Source of the DNA: SZUA-36 sp963801195
GTDB taxonomy: Bacteria; Pseudomonadota; Gammaproteobacteria; Xanthomonadales; SZUA-36
Direction of reading: 5' to 3'
Assembly (NCBI GenBank): GCA_963801195.1
Contig: CAWDDX010000005.1
Coordinates: 124,001 to 188,000, forward strand
DNA length: 64,000 bases
The notes under the pieces were generated by a model. The model did not search any database. It saw only the letters and a list, made by a program, of their open reading frames with translations, and was not told the origin of the DNA. Of this stretch, positions 43,498 through 52,564 are shown piece after piece (positions within the stretch are counted from its first letter, which is position 1; each line of letters opens with the position of its first letter). Both the position numbers and the translations under genes were made by a program.

Positions 43498-45489
43498 ATG
43501 CCTGTCATTGAGTATTTCCCTTACAGGGGTCCAAACCGGCGTTTGGATACACAGGTGGTCGAAATTCTGCTGACATTCGGCCCGGCCGATGACACCGGGT
43601 TTCCCCGGCAGGTGTCAGAAATCAGGGAACCGTTGATCAACGGCGGCATCCTCGCGCCTGACGAGGTCTTTCCCCAACAGCCATTGCCCGCTGAGAGAAG
43701 CGCCTGGTTTACATCCTTGCTGGTCCAGACCGCCTTGTTGTTCCAGCGTAAAACCGGTCACCGGGTGAGCTTTTTTTCCATTTCAACCATGCCTGAACAA
43801 AAGCGCTGCCTGGCGTTGCTGGAACACGAACACTGTGATGTCGGCATGACGGCCGTCAAGCTCGCCAGCGAATTGCTGAACGGAGAACGCAAACTGCTCG
43901 CTGAACCCTTCCGGATGTTCAGCAAGTTCGCGGCGGATCGCTTGCTGCCGATTGAGACCGAGGCCATCATCAGGGCTGCGGACCGGCGCGGTATCCCCGC
44001 CATTCAACTGGAGCGTGATCCATTCAAGCGCGTGGACTTTGACGATCTGACCGGCGGCAAATGTATGCGGCAGAATGGCTTGCTGATGCTCGGCCATGGT
44101 GAACACCAGCGCGTTCTTGACGGCACCTGCTGTCTTGATTCTTCGGAAGATTTTACGGCTTTGTTCGAACTGGCGAAGCAGCAGGCGGCGATCCCCGGTC
44201 AGCCCTCGCCGGCCGATATGGAAGCGGCGGCAGACACCCTGTTGGACATGCTTTTTCCCGACGGGGAAACGCTGCGTATGCCGATCATCGCAATCACCGG
44301 CACCAATGGCAAAACCACGACAACGCGCATGGTCAGCCGGATCATGTCGGTGGCCGGACGCAAGCCCGGCATGTTATGCACCGATGGTATTTTCCTGAAC
44401 GGTGAAATGCTCGAAAAGGGTGACTTTTGTGCACGGGTGGGGCATCTGAAGGTGCTGACCAGCAAGGCGGTAAATGTTGCCGTGCTGGAAACCCATCACC
44501 GCGGTATATTATATGGCGGTTTTGGATTTGACCGGTGTGATATCGCGATTTGCCTGAATGTCACCGAGGACCACCTGGGTTATGGGCATATTGATACCGT
44601 GGAGCAAATGGCCGAAGTCAAACGCGCCCTTGCCGAGCGCGCCAGCCAGGCCGTGGTGCTCAATGCCGACGATGCCCATTGCCTCGACATGCTGGATTAT
44701 ATGTCCGCGCGGCAGAAATGCCTGGTGTCGATGGTGTCGAGCCGCGATCAACTGCTTGCCAGGCACGGGGATATCCTGAGCTGTAGTTGTGTCCTGGAGG
44801 CACATAAAGATGGGGATTTGATCGTAATCCATGACGAACAAACGCGTCTGCCTGTCATGGCGGTTGACGCTATTCCGGCGAGCTGCGGCGGCACGGCGCG
44901 TTTCATGGTCAGCAACGCCATGCACGCGGCGCTGGCCAGCTACCTGTCGGGGGTGAATATCGAGGTCATCAGGCAGGCCCTCGGCGGTTTCAAGGCAGAT
45001 TACGCAACCACACCCGGCCGTTTGAATATCTTCGATGAATTGCCGTTCCGCGTCGTTTTGGATTTCGCACACAACCCGGACGGGATGCGCAATATCTGCG
45101 AATTTGTTGACCGGCAGGAGATACCCGGCCGCAAGGTGGTTGCCTTTGCCGGAAGCGTTGACCGGGCGGATGAAACCCTGCGGCACATGGGGCATTCCAT
45201 CGCGGGTCATTTTGACTTTTATTTCTGCAAGGAGCATTTGCGCGCCGACGGGACGCAACCCCGGCTGGTTGCCCGTATCCTGCAGCAGGGGTTGATGGAT
45301 AAAGGCGTTGCCGAGTGCCAGACCGCGATAACAACACATGGCCGTGACGCCATTTTTGAGATTTTTGATTTCTGTCAGCCGGGTGATTTGCTGACGATGC
45401 TGCTGGGTCACGTGGAAAAACACCATCTGCCCGGTTACATCAGTGAGTACGCAGACACATTGAAACGCGACAAGCCGGCCCGAAATTAG
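43498..45489 (+). CDS. cyanophycin-synthetase-like Mur ligase lacking most of the ATP-grasp domain
   Basis: A 663-residue protein related to cyanophycin synthetase (CphA, about 870-900). Residues 1-150 resemble the CphA N-terminal domain. A short part resembling the entry of the ATP-grasp domain follows (IETEAIIRAADRRGIPAIQL, NGLLMLGHGEHQR, about 152-205), but the ATP-grasp core is missing. From about 260 a Mur-ligase domain is complete: P-loop ITGTNGKTTTTRM (266-278), NVTEDHLGYGHIDT, and DFAHNPDGM. It should form an amide bond with ATP between an amino acid and an acceptor. It probably cannot make cyanophycin alone, because one of the two ligase sites is gone. AGGAG precedes the start. Confidence 0.78.
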   Translation: MPVIEYFPYRGPNRRLDTQVVEILLTFGPADDTGFPRQVSEIREPLINGGILAPDEVFPQQPLPAERSAWFTSLLVQTALLFQRKTGHRVSFFSISTMPEQKRCLALLEHEHCDVGMTAVKLASELLNGERKLLAEPFRMFSKFAADRLLPIETEAIIRAADRRGIPAIQLERDPFKRVDFDDLTGGKCMRQNGLLMLGHGEHQRVLDGTCCLDSSEDFTALFELAKQQAAIPGQPSPADMEAAADTLLDMLFPDGETLRMPIIAITGTNGKTTTTRMVSRIMSVAGRKPGMLCTDGIFLNGEMLEKGDFCARVGHLKVLTSKAVNVAVLETHHRGILYGGFGFDRCDIAICLNVTEDHLGYGHIDTVEQMAEVKRALAERASQAVVLNADDAHCLDMLDYMSARQKCLVSMVSSRDQLLARHGDILSCSCVLEAHKDGDLIVIHDEQTRLPVMAVDAIPASCGGTARFMVSNAMHAALASYLSGVNIEVIRQALGGFKADYATTPGRLNIFDELPFRVVLDFAHNPDGMRNICEFVDRQEIPGRKVVAFAGSVDRADETLRHMGHSIAGHFDFYFCKEHLRADGTQPRLVARILQQGLMDKGVAECQTAITTHGRDAIFEIFDFCQPGDLLTMLLGHVEKHHLPGYISEYADTLKRDKPARN

Positions 45490-45525
45490 ATCACCTGTCA
45501 ATGAGTCGCCTATAATGAGCCGTAT

Positions 45526-46608
45526 ATGTATACCCTTCTGATTGCGTTTTTCGTGCTGGCCATCGTGGTCTCTTTCCTGTGTTCCCTGCTGGAGGCGGTT
45601 TTGCTGAGCATCACGCCTGCATTTGCGCAACTCAAGTTGCAGCAGGGTGGCCGCATCGGGCGGCAACTGGCGGTATTCAAGTCAAACATCGACCGGCCAT
45701 TGGCCGCCATCCTGACGCTGAATACGATCGCGCATACGGTGGGTGCGATCGGTGTGGGCGAACAGTCAACCAGGATCTGGGTGGACGCCAATCCCATGTT
45801 CACGGGGGTGGTCATACCTGCTGTCATGGTGCTGGCCGTTTTGATCCTGTCCGAGATCATTCCCAAGACGCTCGGCGCCAATCACTGGCAAAAACTGGTG
45901 CCGTTCACCGTTTCCACCCTGACGGTCATTATCTTCCTGCTCTATCCCCTGGTATGGGCCAGCCAGATCATCACGCGGTCACTTAAAAAAGACAAATCGC
46001 AAAGCGTGTTTTCCCGCTCCGAGTTGCTGGCCCTCACCGAGATCGGCGTCACAGAGGGCGTCGTCGAAAAGCAGGATTCAAAGATCATCGCCAACCTGTT
46101 TCGTCTCAATACGCTGGCCGTCAGGGACATCATGACACCCCGCCCGGTCGTCAGGCTGGCATCCGAAGAGCAAACCGTCAAGGCGTTCTACGCGTCCGCC
46201 GGTGTTCTGCCGTTTTCCCGCATCCCGCTGTACGAGGGCGCCATCAGGGAACATGTTTCCGGTTATTGCCTGAAGGTTGATATCCTGGAAAACCTGCTGA
46301 AGGGCCGCGGCGATCGTCAACTTGCCGACATCAGGCGGAAGATTCACGTGGTACATGAGTCGCTTCCTATTTCCACCCTGTTTGACCACTTCCTGCAAAA
46401 ACGTGAACACATCGCGCTGGTCGTCGATGAATACGGCGGGATGGCAGGGATTGTCACCATGGAAGACGTGATGGAAACCCTTTTGGGCATGGAAATTACC
46501 GATGAATCGGACAGCATCGATGATATGCAGGCCCTGGCGCGTAAAAATTGGGAAAAGCGCGCGAGGCTTATCGGTCTGATTGAAGAAGCGGCCGATCCGC
46601 CTGATTGA
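45526..46608 (+). CDS. CNNM/CBS-domain transporter-like protein
   Basis: A 360-residue protein with an N-terminal CNNM (DUF21) membrane domain of about four helices (1-150; SLLEAVLLSITPAF and LILSEIIPKTLGANH are typical), then two CBS domains (about 200-320; VRDIMTPRPVVRL and VDEYGGMAGIVTMEDVMETLLG). It lacks the CorC/HlyC C-terminal domain. Family members are linked to magnesium or sodium export and to resistance phenotypes. It starts 36 bases after the Mur-ligase stop; a TATAAT just before the start could allow independent transcription. Start ATG 45526. Confidence 0.9.
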   Translation: MYTLLIAFFVLAIVVSFLCSLLEAVLLSITPAFAQLKLQQGGRIGRQLAVFKSNIDRPLAAILTLNTIAHTVGAIGVGEQSTRIWVDANPMFTGVVIPAVMVLAVLILSEIIPKTLGANHWQKLVPFTVSTLTVIIFLLYPLVWASQIITRSLKKDKSQSVFSRSELLALTEIGVTEGVVEKQDSKIIANLFRLNTLAVRDIMTPRPVVRLASEEQTVKAFYASAGVLPFSRIPLYEGAIREHVSGYCLKVDILENLLKGRGDRQLADIRRKIHVVHESLPISTLFDHFLQKREHIALVVDEYGGMAGIVTMEDVMETLLGMEITDESDSIDDMQALARKNWEKRARLIGLIEEAADPPD

Positions 46609-46746
46609 ATCGATCACGGCGCCCGTCACTGCTCTGTGCTTTCTGCGCTTCGTTCGCACTCCGCAATGGTGTAAAATCGACCTGTTTACCGGGCGCCCCT
46701 GCCTCGTAATTTCATTGCAGATTTATCCACTCACGGGATTCAGAAA

Positions 46747-48258
46747 ATGGCCACAATAATTCGTCAAAACGACCTGATCGAAAGCGTCGCCGACGCGCTC
46801 CAATACATCTCCTACTACCATCCGGTTGACTTCATCCAGGCCTTGAACAAGGCCTACGAGAAGGAAGCCAACCCCGCCGCGAAAGACGCCATGGCGCAAA
46901 TACTGATCAACTCGCGCATGTGCGCCGAGGGCCACCGGCCGATCTGCCAGGACACGGGTATTGTTACGGTATTTCTGAACGTGGGCATGGATGTCCAGTG
47001 GCAGGGTGACATGGGTGTCACCGACATGGTCAACGAGGGCGTGAGACGCGCCTATATGAACCCGGACAACAAGTTGCGCGCATCGATTCTTTCAGATCCG
47101 GACGGTGCGCGTAAGAACACCGGCGACAACACGCCGTGCGTGGTCCATTACCAGATCGTCCCGGGGGACAAGCTCGAAGTCCACCTGGCGGCCAAGGGCG
47201 GCGGTTCAGAGGCAAAATCCAAGTTTGCGATGCTCAACCCGTCGGACTCGCTGGTTGACTGGGTGCTGAACATGGTACCCGTGATGGGCGCCGGCTGGTG
47301 CCCGCCCGGTATGCTGGGTATCGGCATCGGCGGTACTGCCGAGAAAGCCATGATGATGGCAAAGGAAGCCCTGCTGGACCCGATCGACATACAGGAACTG
47401 AAAGAAAAGGGCGCGGCAAACCGCGCCGAAGAACTGCGCCTGGAGTTGTACGAACGCATCAATGCGCTGGGTATCGGCGCGCAGGGTCTGGGCGGTCTGA
47501 CCACGGTGCTGGATGTCAAGGTCAAGGACTTCCCCACCCACGCGGCCAACAAGGCGATTGCCATGATTCCCAACTGTGCGGCGACGCGGCACACGCATTT
47601 CGTGCTCGACGGCTCCGGCCCCGCCCGCTTAAAAGCCCCGAGCCTGGACGACTGGCCCGAGGTCACCCGTGAAGTGGGCGACAACGTCAGGCGGGTCAAC
47701 CTCGATACGGTGACGTTTGATGAGATCAAGGCATGGAAACCCGGCGATACCATTTTGCTGAACGGCAAGATGCTGACCGGGCGTGACGCGGCGCACAAGA
47801 AGATGGTCGACATGATGGCCGCGGGCGAAAAACTGCCGGTGGACCTGACCGGCCGTTTTATCTACTACGTCGGACCGGTCGACCCGGTAGGCGACGAAGT
47901 GGTTGGCCCGGCCGGTCCCACCACGGCCACCCGCATGGACAAATTCACCCGCACGATGCTGGAAAAGACCGGCCTGATGGGCATGGTCGGCAAGGCGGAG
48001 CGTGGTCCTGCGGCGTGTGAAGCCATCCGCGACAACCAGGCCGTCTACCTGATGGCGGTCGGCGGTGCGGCCTACCTGGTAGCCCAGGCGATCAAGTCCT
48101 CGAAAGTACTCGGGTTCCCTGAACTGGGCATGGAGGCGATCTACGAGTTCGAGGTCGAGGACATGCCGGTGACCGTCGCCGTGGACGTCAATGGCGAATC
48201 GGTACACAAGTCGGGTCCGGCGATCTGGAAGGAAAAAATTGCCGTCGGTAATTTGTAA
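46747..48258 (+). CDS. fumA: class I fumarate hydratase
   Basis: A 503-residue iron-sulfur fumarase that interconverts fumarate and malate in the TCA cycle. Signature segments are RPICQDTGIVTVFL, AKGGGSEAKSKFAMLNPSDS, GAGWCPPGMLGIGIGGT, IPNCAATRHTHFVLDGSGP in the middle, and YYVGPVDPVGDEVVGPAGPTTATRMD near 370-395. The conserved cysteines in CQDTG, GWCPPG and PNCAATRH fit the [4Fe-4S] ligands. Length is normal. The gene is a single unit, followed by the promoter of the cytochrome-Nqr operon. Confidence 0.96.
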   Translation: MATIIRQNDLIESVADALQYISYYHPVDFIQALNKAYEKEANPAAKDAMAQILINSRMCAEGHRPICQDTGIVTVFLNVGMDVQWQGDMGVTDMVNEGVRRAYMNPDNKLRASILSDPDGARKNTGDNTPCVVHYQIVPGDKLEVHLAAKGGGSEAKSKFAMLNPSDSLVDWVLNMVPVMGAGWCPPGMLGIGIGGTAEKAMMMAKEALLDPIDIQELKEKGAANRAEELRLELYERINALGIGAQGLGGLTTVLDVKVKDFPTHAANKAIAMIPNCAATRHTHFVLDGSGPARLKAPSLDDWPEVTREVGDNVRRVNLDTVTFDEIKAWKPGDTILLNGKMLTGRDAAHKKMVDMMAAGEKLPVDLTGRFIYYVGPVDPVGDEVVGPAGPTTATRMDKFTRTMLEKTGLMGMVGKAERGPAACEAIRDNQAVYLMAVGGAAYLVAQAIKSSKVLGFPELGMEAIYEFEVEDMPVTVAVDVNGESVHKSGPAIWKEKIAVGNL

Positions 48259-48596
48259 ACCAGATGTCGCTTGATCGGTGAAATGAGGTCAGGTTGACAA
48301 CCCGTGCGCTTTGGTTTTTGGACCTTGGCGTGCCTGCCTCGACGGGCGTTCCATGGACTGTGAGTTTTTAGACCAAAAATTAATATTATCAATAACATAT
48401 AGGCTTTAACAAGAGGATGCAAAATGCTATAATATGCGTGCAGCGCCGATTTGATATTCAGCTTGCGGGCGCCCTAAAAATTTAGCTAAAGCGAGGGAAT
48501 ATCGCGCACACATGGCTAAAGTCGAGGCGTGCGCACCTGGAGCAATTTCAGGAAATGTGTTGAGCCTCTGCCGCAACAGCTTGAATTTCGCAGGAC
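48259..48596. other. intergenic region with the Nqr-operon promoter and leader
   Basis: About 340 bases between fumA and the hexaheme cytochrome gene. It holds the promoter at 48406-48433 and a leader of about 155 bases. No terminator hairpin with a T-run was recognised after fumA, and no riboswitch fold could be assigned. Confidence 0.55.
48406..48433 (+). promoter_or_regulatory. sigma-70-type promoter of the cytochrome c-nqr operon
   Basis: TTAACA (48406-48411, one mismatch to TTGACA), a 16-base spacer, and a perfect TATAAT (48428-48433). It lies in an AT-rich patch upstream of the cytochrome gene and is the strongest promoter match seen in the window. Transcription should begin near 48440. 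Confidence 0.6.
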
Positions 48597-49235
48597 GTGA
48601 TTTTGGTGAGAGCAGGCATATCCCTTATTTCAGTCGTAATATTGGTTTGCCTCTGGCCCGGCATCTCTGTTGCACTGGAAACCATTCGAAACCCTGGCCG
48701 CACACCCATTTATACCAAAGAGGGAACAGCATCCTGCCTGCGTTGCCATTCCGGTGAAAAAATGCGGGCGATGTCGGCAAGCCCGCATTTCGACACCAAG
48801 ATCGAGGGCACACCTGCAACGGTGCAGGGCTGTGAATCCTGCCATGGCCGCGGCAGCATTCACATCTCGCGGGCACATGGTGGCAAAGGATTTCCGCCAT
48901 TGACCCGGTTTGGCCGGGGTAAAAACCAATCACCGCGGGAGGAACAACTGCAAGCCTGCCTGTCCTGTCATGCGGATAAAAGCATGGCAGGGGAGCAGAT
49001 CGTGTTCCTCGGTGGCGCCCACGACAGGCGCAACATCAATTGTTCAACCTGTCACATGTTGCATGCCGAATCCGACCCGGTCAGCGATAAAGAAAGCCAG
49101 ACCAAAACCTGTGCACGCTGCCATCGCAGGGATATCAGGGATCATCCGCGATTTGAGGAAAAGCTCATCGATTTTGAGGCGATGAGTTGCGCCACATGCC
49201 ATGACGCCCATGCGCCTGCAGGCCCGCAGGAATGA
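48597..49235 (+). CDS. exported hexaheme cytochrome c
   Basis: A protein of about 212 residues with a signal peptide (hydrophobic ISLISVVILVCLWPGISVA) and six CxxCH haem-binding motifs: Cys47-His51, 79-83, 121-125, 149-153, 172-176 and 198-202. Layout and spacing resemble multihaem electron-transfer subunits of the NapC/NrfH-partner or DmsE type, but no exact family is claimed. It stops 10 bases before nqrA, so it is part of the Nqr operon, which is unusual. It probably moves electrons at the periplasmic face. The start is one of GTG 48597, TTG 48603 or GTG 48606, following AGGA at 48592. Confidence 0.88.
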   Translation: MILVRAGISLISVVILVCLWPGISVALETIRNPGRTPIYTKEGTASCLRCHSGEKMRAMSASPHFDTKIEGTPATVQGCESCHGRGSIHISRAHGGKGFPPLTRFGRGKNQSPREEQLQACLSCHADKSMAGEQIVFLGGAHDRRNINCSTCHMLHAESDPVSDKESQTKTCARCHRRDIRDHPRFEEKLIDFEAMSCATCHDAHAPAGPQE

Positions 49236-49245
49236 AGGTTGCAAC

Positions 49246-50556
49246 ATGAACATGCACATAAAAATCACAAAGGGGCTGAATTTGCGCTTGGGCGGTGAAC
49301 CGGAGCAGTCAATTCATGACGGACCGGAAATTCACCACGTGGCGCTGTGTGGACAGGATTACATTGGCTTGAAACCCCGGTTGCTGGTTTCAGAGGGTGA
49401 TGCAGTCGCACACGGTCAGCCGTTGTTTATTGACAAAACGGACCCCGACGTCAACTACTGTTCCCCCGCACAGGGTGTCATTGCCGCCATCAACCGGGGG
49501 CGGCGCCGGGTACTCGATTCCATCGTAGTCCGCCTGGACAGATCAGATGCAGGAGGCCATGAATTCGAGCCACTGTCCGCCGGGAAACTGGATGACCCTG
49601 ATCAAGACCTGGTGGCCGCAAGACTGCAACAATCGGGACTGTGGACGGCATTCCGGACCCGTCCGTTCAGCCGGGTACCGCACTCTGACAGCAGACCGGA
49701 TGCAATCTTCGTGACAGCAACCGACAGCCGACCGCTCTGCGCTGATCCGGCAATCGTTGTTCAGACAGATCCCGGTTCTTTGATAACGGGACTCCGGCTC
49801 CTGCCCTCATTAACCCCGGGCGCTGTCTACTTGTGCACCGGTCCGGGCTGGGATATCAGGATACCCGAATTTGACCGCATCAGCCGTCACGTATTTTCAG
49901 GGCCACATCCTGCCGGCCTGCCGGGTACGCACATCCATCACCTGTACCCGGCAGGTCTCAAGCGGGTTGTATGGCAGATCGGTTACCAGGACGTAATGGC
50001 CATCGGCAAGCTGTTTTCAGAAGGCAGGGTGCCGGTCTCGCGGGTAATTGCCCTGGGTGGTGCCTGCGTGGCCAGACCACGACTGGTCAAAACGCAGGTG
50101 GGTGCATCTTTGAATGAACTGCTTGCGAATGAAATTCGCCCATACGCGAACTACAGGGTACTGTCCGGCTCGGCGCTCGACGGGCGTACCGCCAGCGCCA
50201 GCCTGGCCTATCTCGGCCGTTATCATAACCAGGTCTCGGTGATTCCTGAGGGCGGGGACCGGCGATTGTTTGGCTGGCTGGGCCACATCCGCAAGCACCC
50301 TGCGTCAACCTCTCAGCACGGTCGTTTCTCCGCGATGATACCCTTGCCGGTTTTTGAAAAACTGATGCCTTTGGATATTCTGCCTGCAGCCTTATTTCGC
50401 GCACTGCTGGTCAAAAACAGCGACCAGGCGCAGGCGCTGGGTTGCCTGGAACTGGATGAAGAAGACCTGGCGCTGTGTGCTTACCTGTGCCCCGCAAAAA
50501 CCGACTACGGCCATGCGTTGCGCGTCAACCTTAATCAGATTGAGAGGGGCGGCTAG
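49246..50556 (+). CDS. nqrA: Na+-translocating NADH:quinone oxidoreductase subunit A
   Basis: A 436-residue peripheral subunit of the sodium-pumping NADH:quinone oxidoreductase, on the cytoplasmic side, where it takes part in quinone binding. It has the family N-terminus (IKITKGLNLRLGGEPEQSI) and FIDKTDPDVNYCSPAQGVIAAINRG. It also shows RPDAIFVTATDSRPLCADP and a central HIHHLYPAGLKRVVWQIGYQDVMAIGKLF. The sequence is more divergent than textbook NqrA, for example without some of the usual Gly-rich turns. ATG 49246 is used, with AAGG eight bases upstream. The gene lies 10 bases after the hexaheme cytochrome and is followed by nqrB. Confidence 0.92.
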   Translation: MNMHIKITKGLNLRLGGEPEQSIHDGPEIHHVALCGQDYIGLKPRLLVSEGDAVAHGQPLFIDKTDPDVNYCSPAQGVIAAINRGRRRVLDSIVVRLDRSDAGGHEFEPLSAGKLDDPDQDLVAARLQQSGLWTAFRTRPFSRVPHSDSRPDAIFVTATDSRPLCADPAIVVQTDPGSLITGLRLLPSLTPGAVYLCTGPGWDIRIPEFDRISRHVFSGPHPAGLPGTHIHHLYPAGLKRVVWQIGYQDVMAIGKLFSEGRVPVSRVIALGGACVARPRLVKTQVGASLNELLANEIRPYANYRVLSGSALDGRTASASLAYLGRYHNQVSVIPEGGDRRLFGWLGHIRKHPASTSQHGRFSAMIPLPVFEKLMPLDILPAALFRALLVKNSDQAQALGCLELDEEDLALCAYLCPAKTDYGHALRVNLNQIERGG

Positions 50557-50590
50557 TGCGCCTTCAATTATCACATTGCAAGGCGTACTG

Positions 50591-51757
50591 GTGAAAGACT
50601 GGCTTTCCACACTGGCGACGTTCCCTGCCCGCTTTTTCTGGTCATCGAAATCAGTGACCCGGTCGGCACCCCACATCCGCGACACAAACAGTGTGCAGCG
50701 GCTGTGGAACTACTTCGTTATTGCGAGCCTGCCCACCTGGCTGATCGGGCTCTGGAGCCTCGGGCACCAGACCAATATGGCGCTAGCCGATTTTCAGATC
50801 GAGAAAGTCAGCGGCTGGCGTGGCTGGCTTTTGACGCAGTCGGGAATTGGCTTTGAAGCCGACAGTATCTTTGCCTGTTTCATACATGGCCTTTTGTATT
50901 TCATACCCGTGATCGCCGTCGCCCTGGCAGTGGGTGCATTTTGGGAAGCCCTGTTTGCCAAGGTTCGAAAGAAAACAGTTGATGAGGGCTTACTGGCAAT
51001 TGCCTGGCTTTTTGCGTTGATGCTGCCGGCTACCGTGCCCATGTACCAGGTTGCTCTTGGTATGACTTTCGGTATTGTCATTGGCAAGCTTATTTACGGG
51101 GGCTCCGGCCGCTACCTGCTAAGCCCGGCCCTGTTGGGCCTGGCCTTCCTGGTGTTCTCGTACCCGGCCCTGCTTTACGGTGAGGGTGCCTGGGTGCCGG
51201 TAGCGGGCTACGACCAGCCTACCGTTCTGGCGTTGATCACAGATGAAGGTGGACTCGGTGTCGTCAACGCGGTGGATTACAGCTACTGGCAACTGTTCCT
51301 GGGTGATAAGCCCGGCGCATTCGGTGTTGTATCTCCACTGGGCGCAATGCTCGGGGCCGTCTTCCTGATAGTCACGGGTGTGGCTTCATGGCGGATAATC
51401 CTGGGTATAGCCATCGGGCTCATCGCTGTCGCGATGACCAGCAACGCGGTTGCACCCGACCACCACCTGTTTTCGGTGCCGTGGTACTGGCACCTGGTGC
51501 TGGGCGGCTTTGTTTTCGGCGCTGTATTTATCGCAACCGACCCTGTTGCAGGACCCTTGACCAACCCGGGGAGATGGGGTTTTGGCATGCTGGTGGGTTC
51601 GCTGACCATGGTTATTCGCCTGTTTAACCCTTCTTATTACGAAGGCGTGATGTTTGCCATTCTGCTGGCCAGCATTTTTTCACCATTGATCGATTTCGTC
51701 GTCATCGAGTTGAATATCCGCCGCCGTCGGATGCGTCTGCTGGAGCGAAGCCCGTGA
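50591..51757 (+). CDS. nqrB: Na+-translocating NADH:quinone oxidoreductase subunit B
   Basis: A 388-residue membrane subunit with about ten helices. It has SVTRSAPHIRDTNSVQRLWNYF at the N-terminus, as in the family, then GGSGRYLLSPALLGLAFLVFSYPA, and ATDPVAGPLTNPGRW, the conserved loop. The residue carrying covalent FMN is a Thr in a loop; here a Thr is present in YDQPTVLAL, where the usual motif is SGAT, so the site is not certain. GTG 50591 is chosen, with AAGG eight bases before it; an in-frame TTG at 50576 is the alternative. nqrC begins 4 bases before its stop. Confidence 0.95.
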   Translation: MKDWLSTLATFPARFFWSSKSVTRSAPHIRDTNSVQRLWNYFVIASLPTWLIGLWSLGHQTNMALADFQIEKVSGWRGWLLTQSGIGFEADSIFACFIHGLLYFIPVIAVALAVGAFWEALFAKVRKKTVDEGLLAIAWLFALMLPATVPMYQVALGMTFGIVIGKLIYGGSGRYLLSPALLGLAFLVFSYPALLYGEGAWVPVAGYDQPTVLALITDEGGLGVVNAVDYSYWQLFLGDKPGAFGVVSPLGAMLGAVFLIVTGVASWRIILGIAIGLIAVAMTSNAVAPDHHLFSVPWYWHLVLGGFVFGAVFIATDPVAGPLTNPGRWGFGMLVGSLTMVIRLFNPSYYEGVMFAILLASIFSPLIDFVVIELNIRRRRMRLLERSP

Positions 51758-52564
51758 ACAGGGAATCACCCGGCAGAGCCATCCTGGTCGTATCGCTTAC
51801 CGCCCTGGTCTGTTCCACCCTTGTATCGGCGGCGGTGGTCGTATTCCGGCCTATCCAGCTCAACAACCAGATGCTGGACCGCAGTCGCAACATCATGCAA
51901 CTGACGGGCTTGCTGCCAGCCGACCGGGCCATCGAAGACAAGCAGATGCTGGCGCTGTACAAGAGCCTTGATATTCGAATCATCGATATTGATGCGGCTG
52001 GCTACAACGATGAAATTGATCCGCATACTTTTAGCGAGCGCAAGGCGCAAAATGACCCGGAAACAAGCGTCGCCATTCCGGCTGACCAGGACTGGGCCAC
52101 GCTGGGCCGCCGTAGCCGTTTTGCACCGGTTTACATGGTCTGGAACGGAAGAAGGTCTCGACCGGGTAATCCTGCCGGTGCGCGGCAATGGCATGTGGTC
52201 GATGCTCTATGGCTATATTGCACTGGAACCGGACCTGAATACGATCGCCGGAATGACATTCTATGAACAGAATGAAACCCCCGGTCTCGGTGACCAGGTA
52301 ACCCATCCACACTGGCTGGAACAATGGAAGGGCCTCCGGATTTACGATGATCAGGGCAATTTCCGTTTCAAGGTTAATGAGGGCCCGGTGGAACCCGGTT
52401 CATCAACAGCGGAATTCGAGGTCGATGCCCTGACAGGTGCCACCATTACGGGAAATGCTGTCACCGACCTGATGCATTACTGGTTCGGCCCACACGGTTA
52501 CCAGCCACTCATACTGGCCTTGCGGCAGCACCCCCCCGAAAGGCCCGCGGAGCTTGAGCCATGA
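51754..52564 (+). CDS. nqrC: Na+-translocating NADH:quinone oxidoreductase subunit C, with a one-base frameshift
   Basis: NqrC carries the second covalently bound FMN on the periplasmic side. The N-terminal membrane helix (SLTALVCSTLVSAAVVVF) and RSRFAPVYMVW are in the first frame. At about 52143 the frame is lost. The second frame continues EEGLDRVILPVRGNGMWSMLYGY, MTFYEQNETPGLGDQV and the flavinylation motif DALTGATITGNAV, where the Thr of SGAT/TGAT binds FMN. An extra A in GGAACGG (52142-52148) explains the break: removing it gives VWTEEGLDRV. Without correction the product ends at 52266 and lacks the flavin site. A sequencing error is as likely as a real mutation. It overlaps nqrD by 4 bases. 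Confidence 0.9.

Noticed and set aside
44509..45666. Leftward open frame of 385 codons
   Set aside because: Antisense to the Mur-ligase gene and running into the CNNM gene; low-complexity Gln/His-rich product, no ribosome site.
48294..48299. TTGACA as -35 of the Nqr operon
   Set aside because: A perfect -35 hexamer, but no -10 at 16-18 bases; the pair at 48406/48428 is much better.
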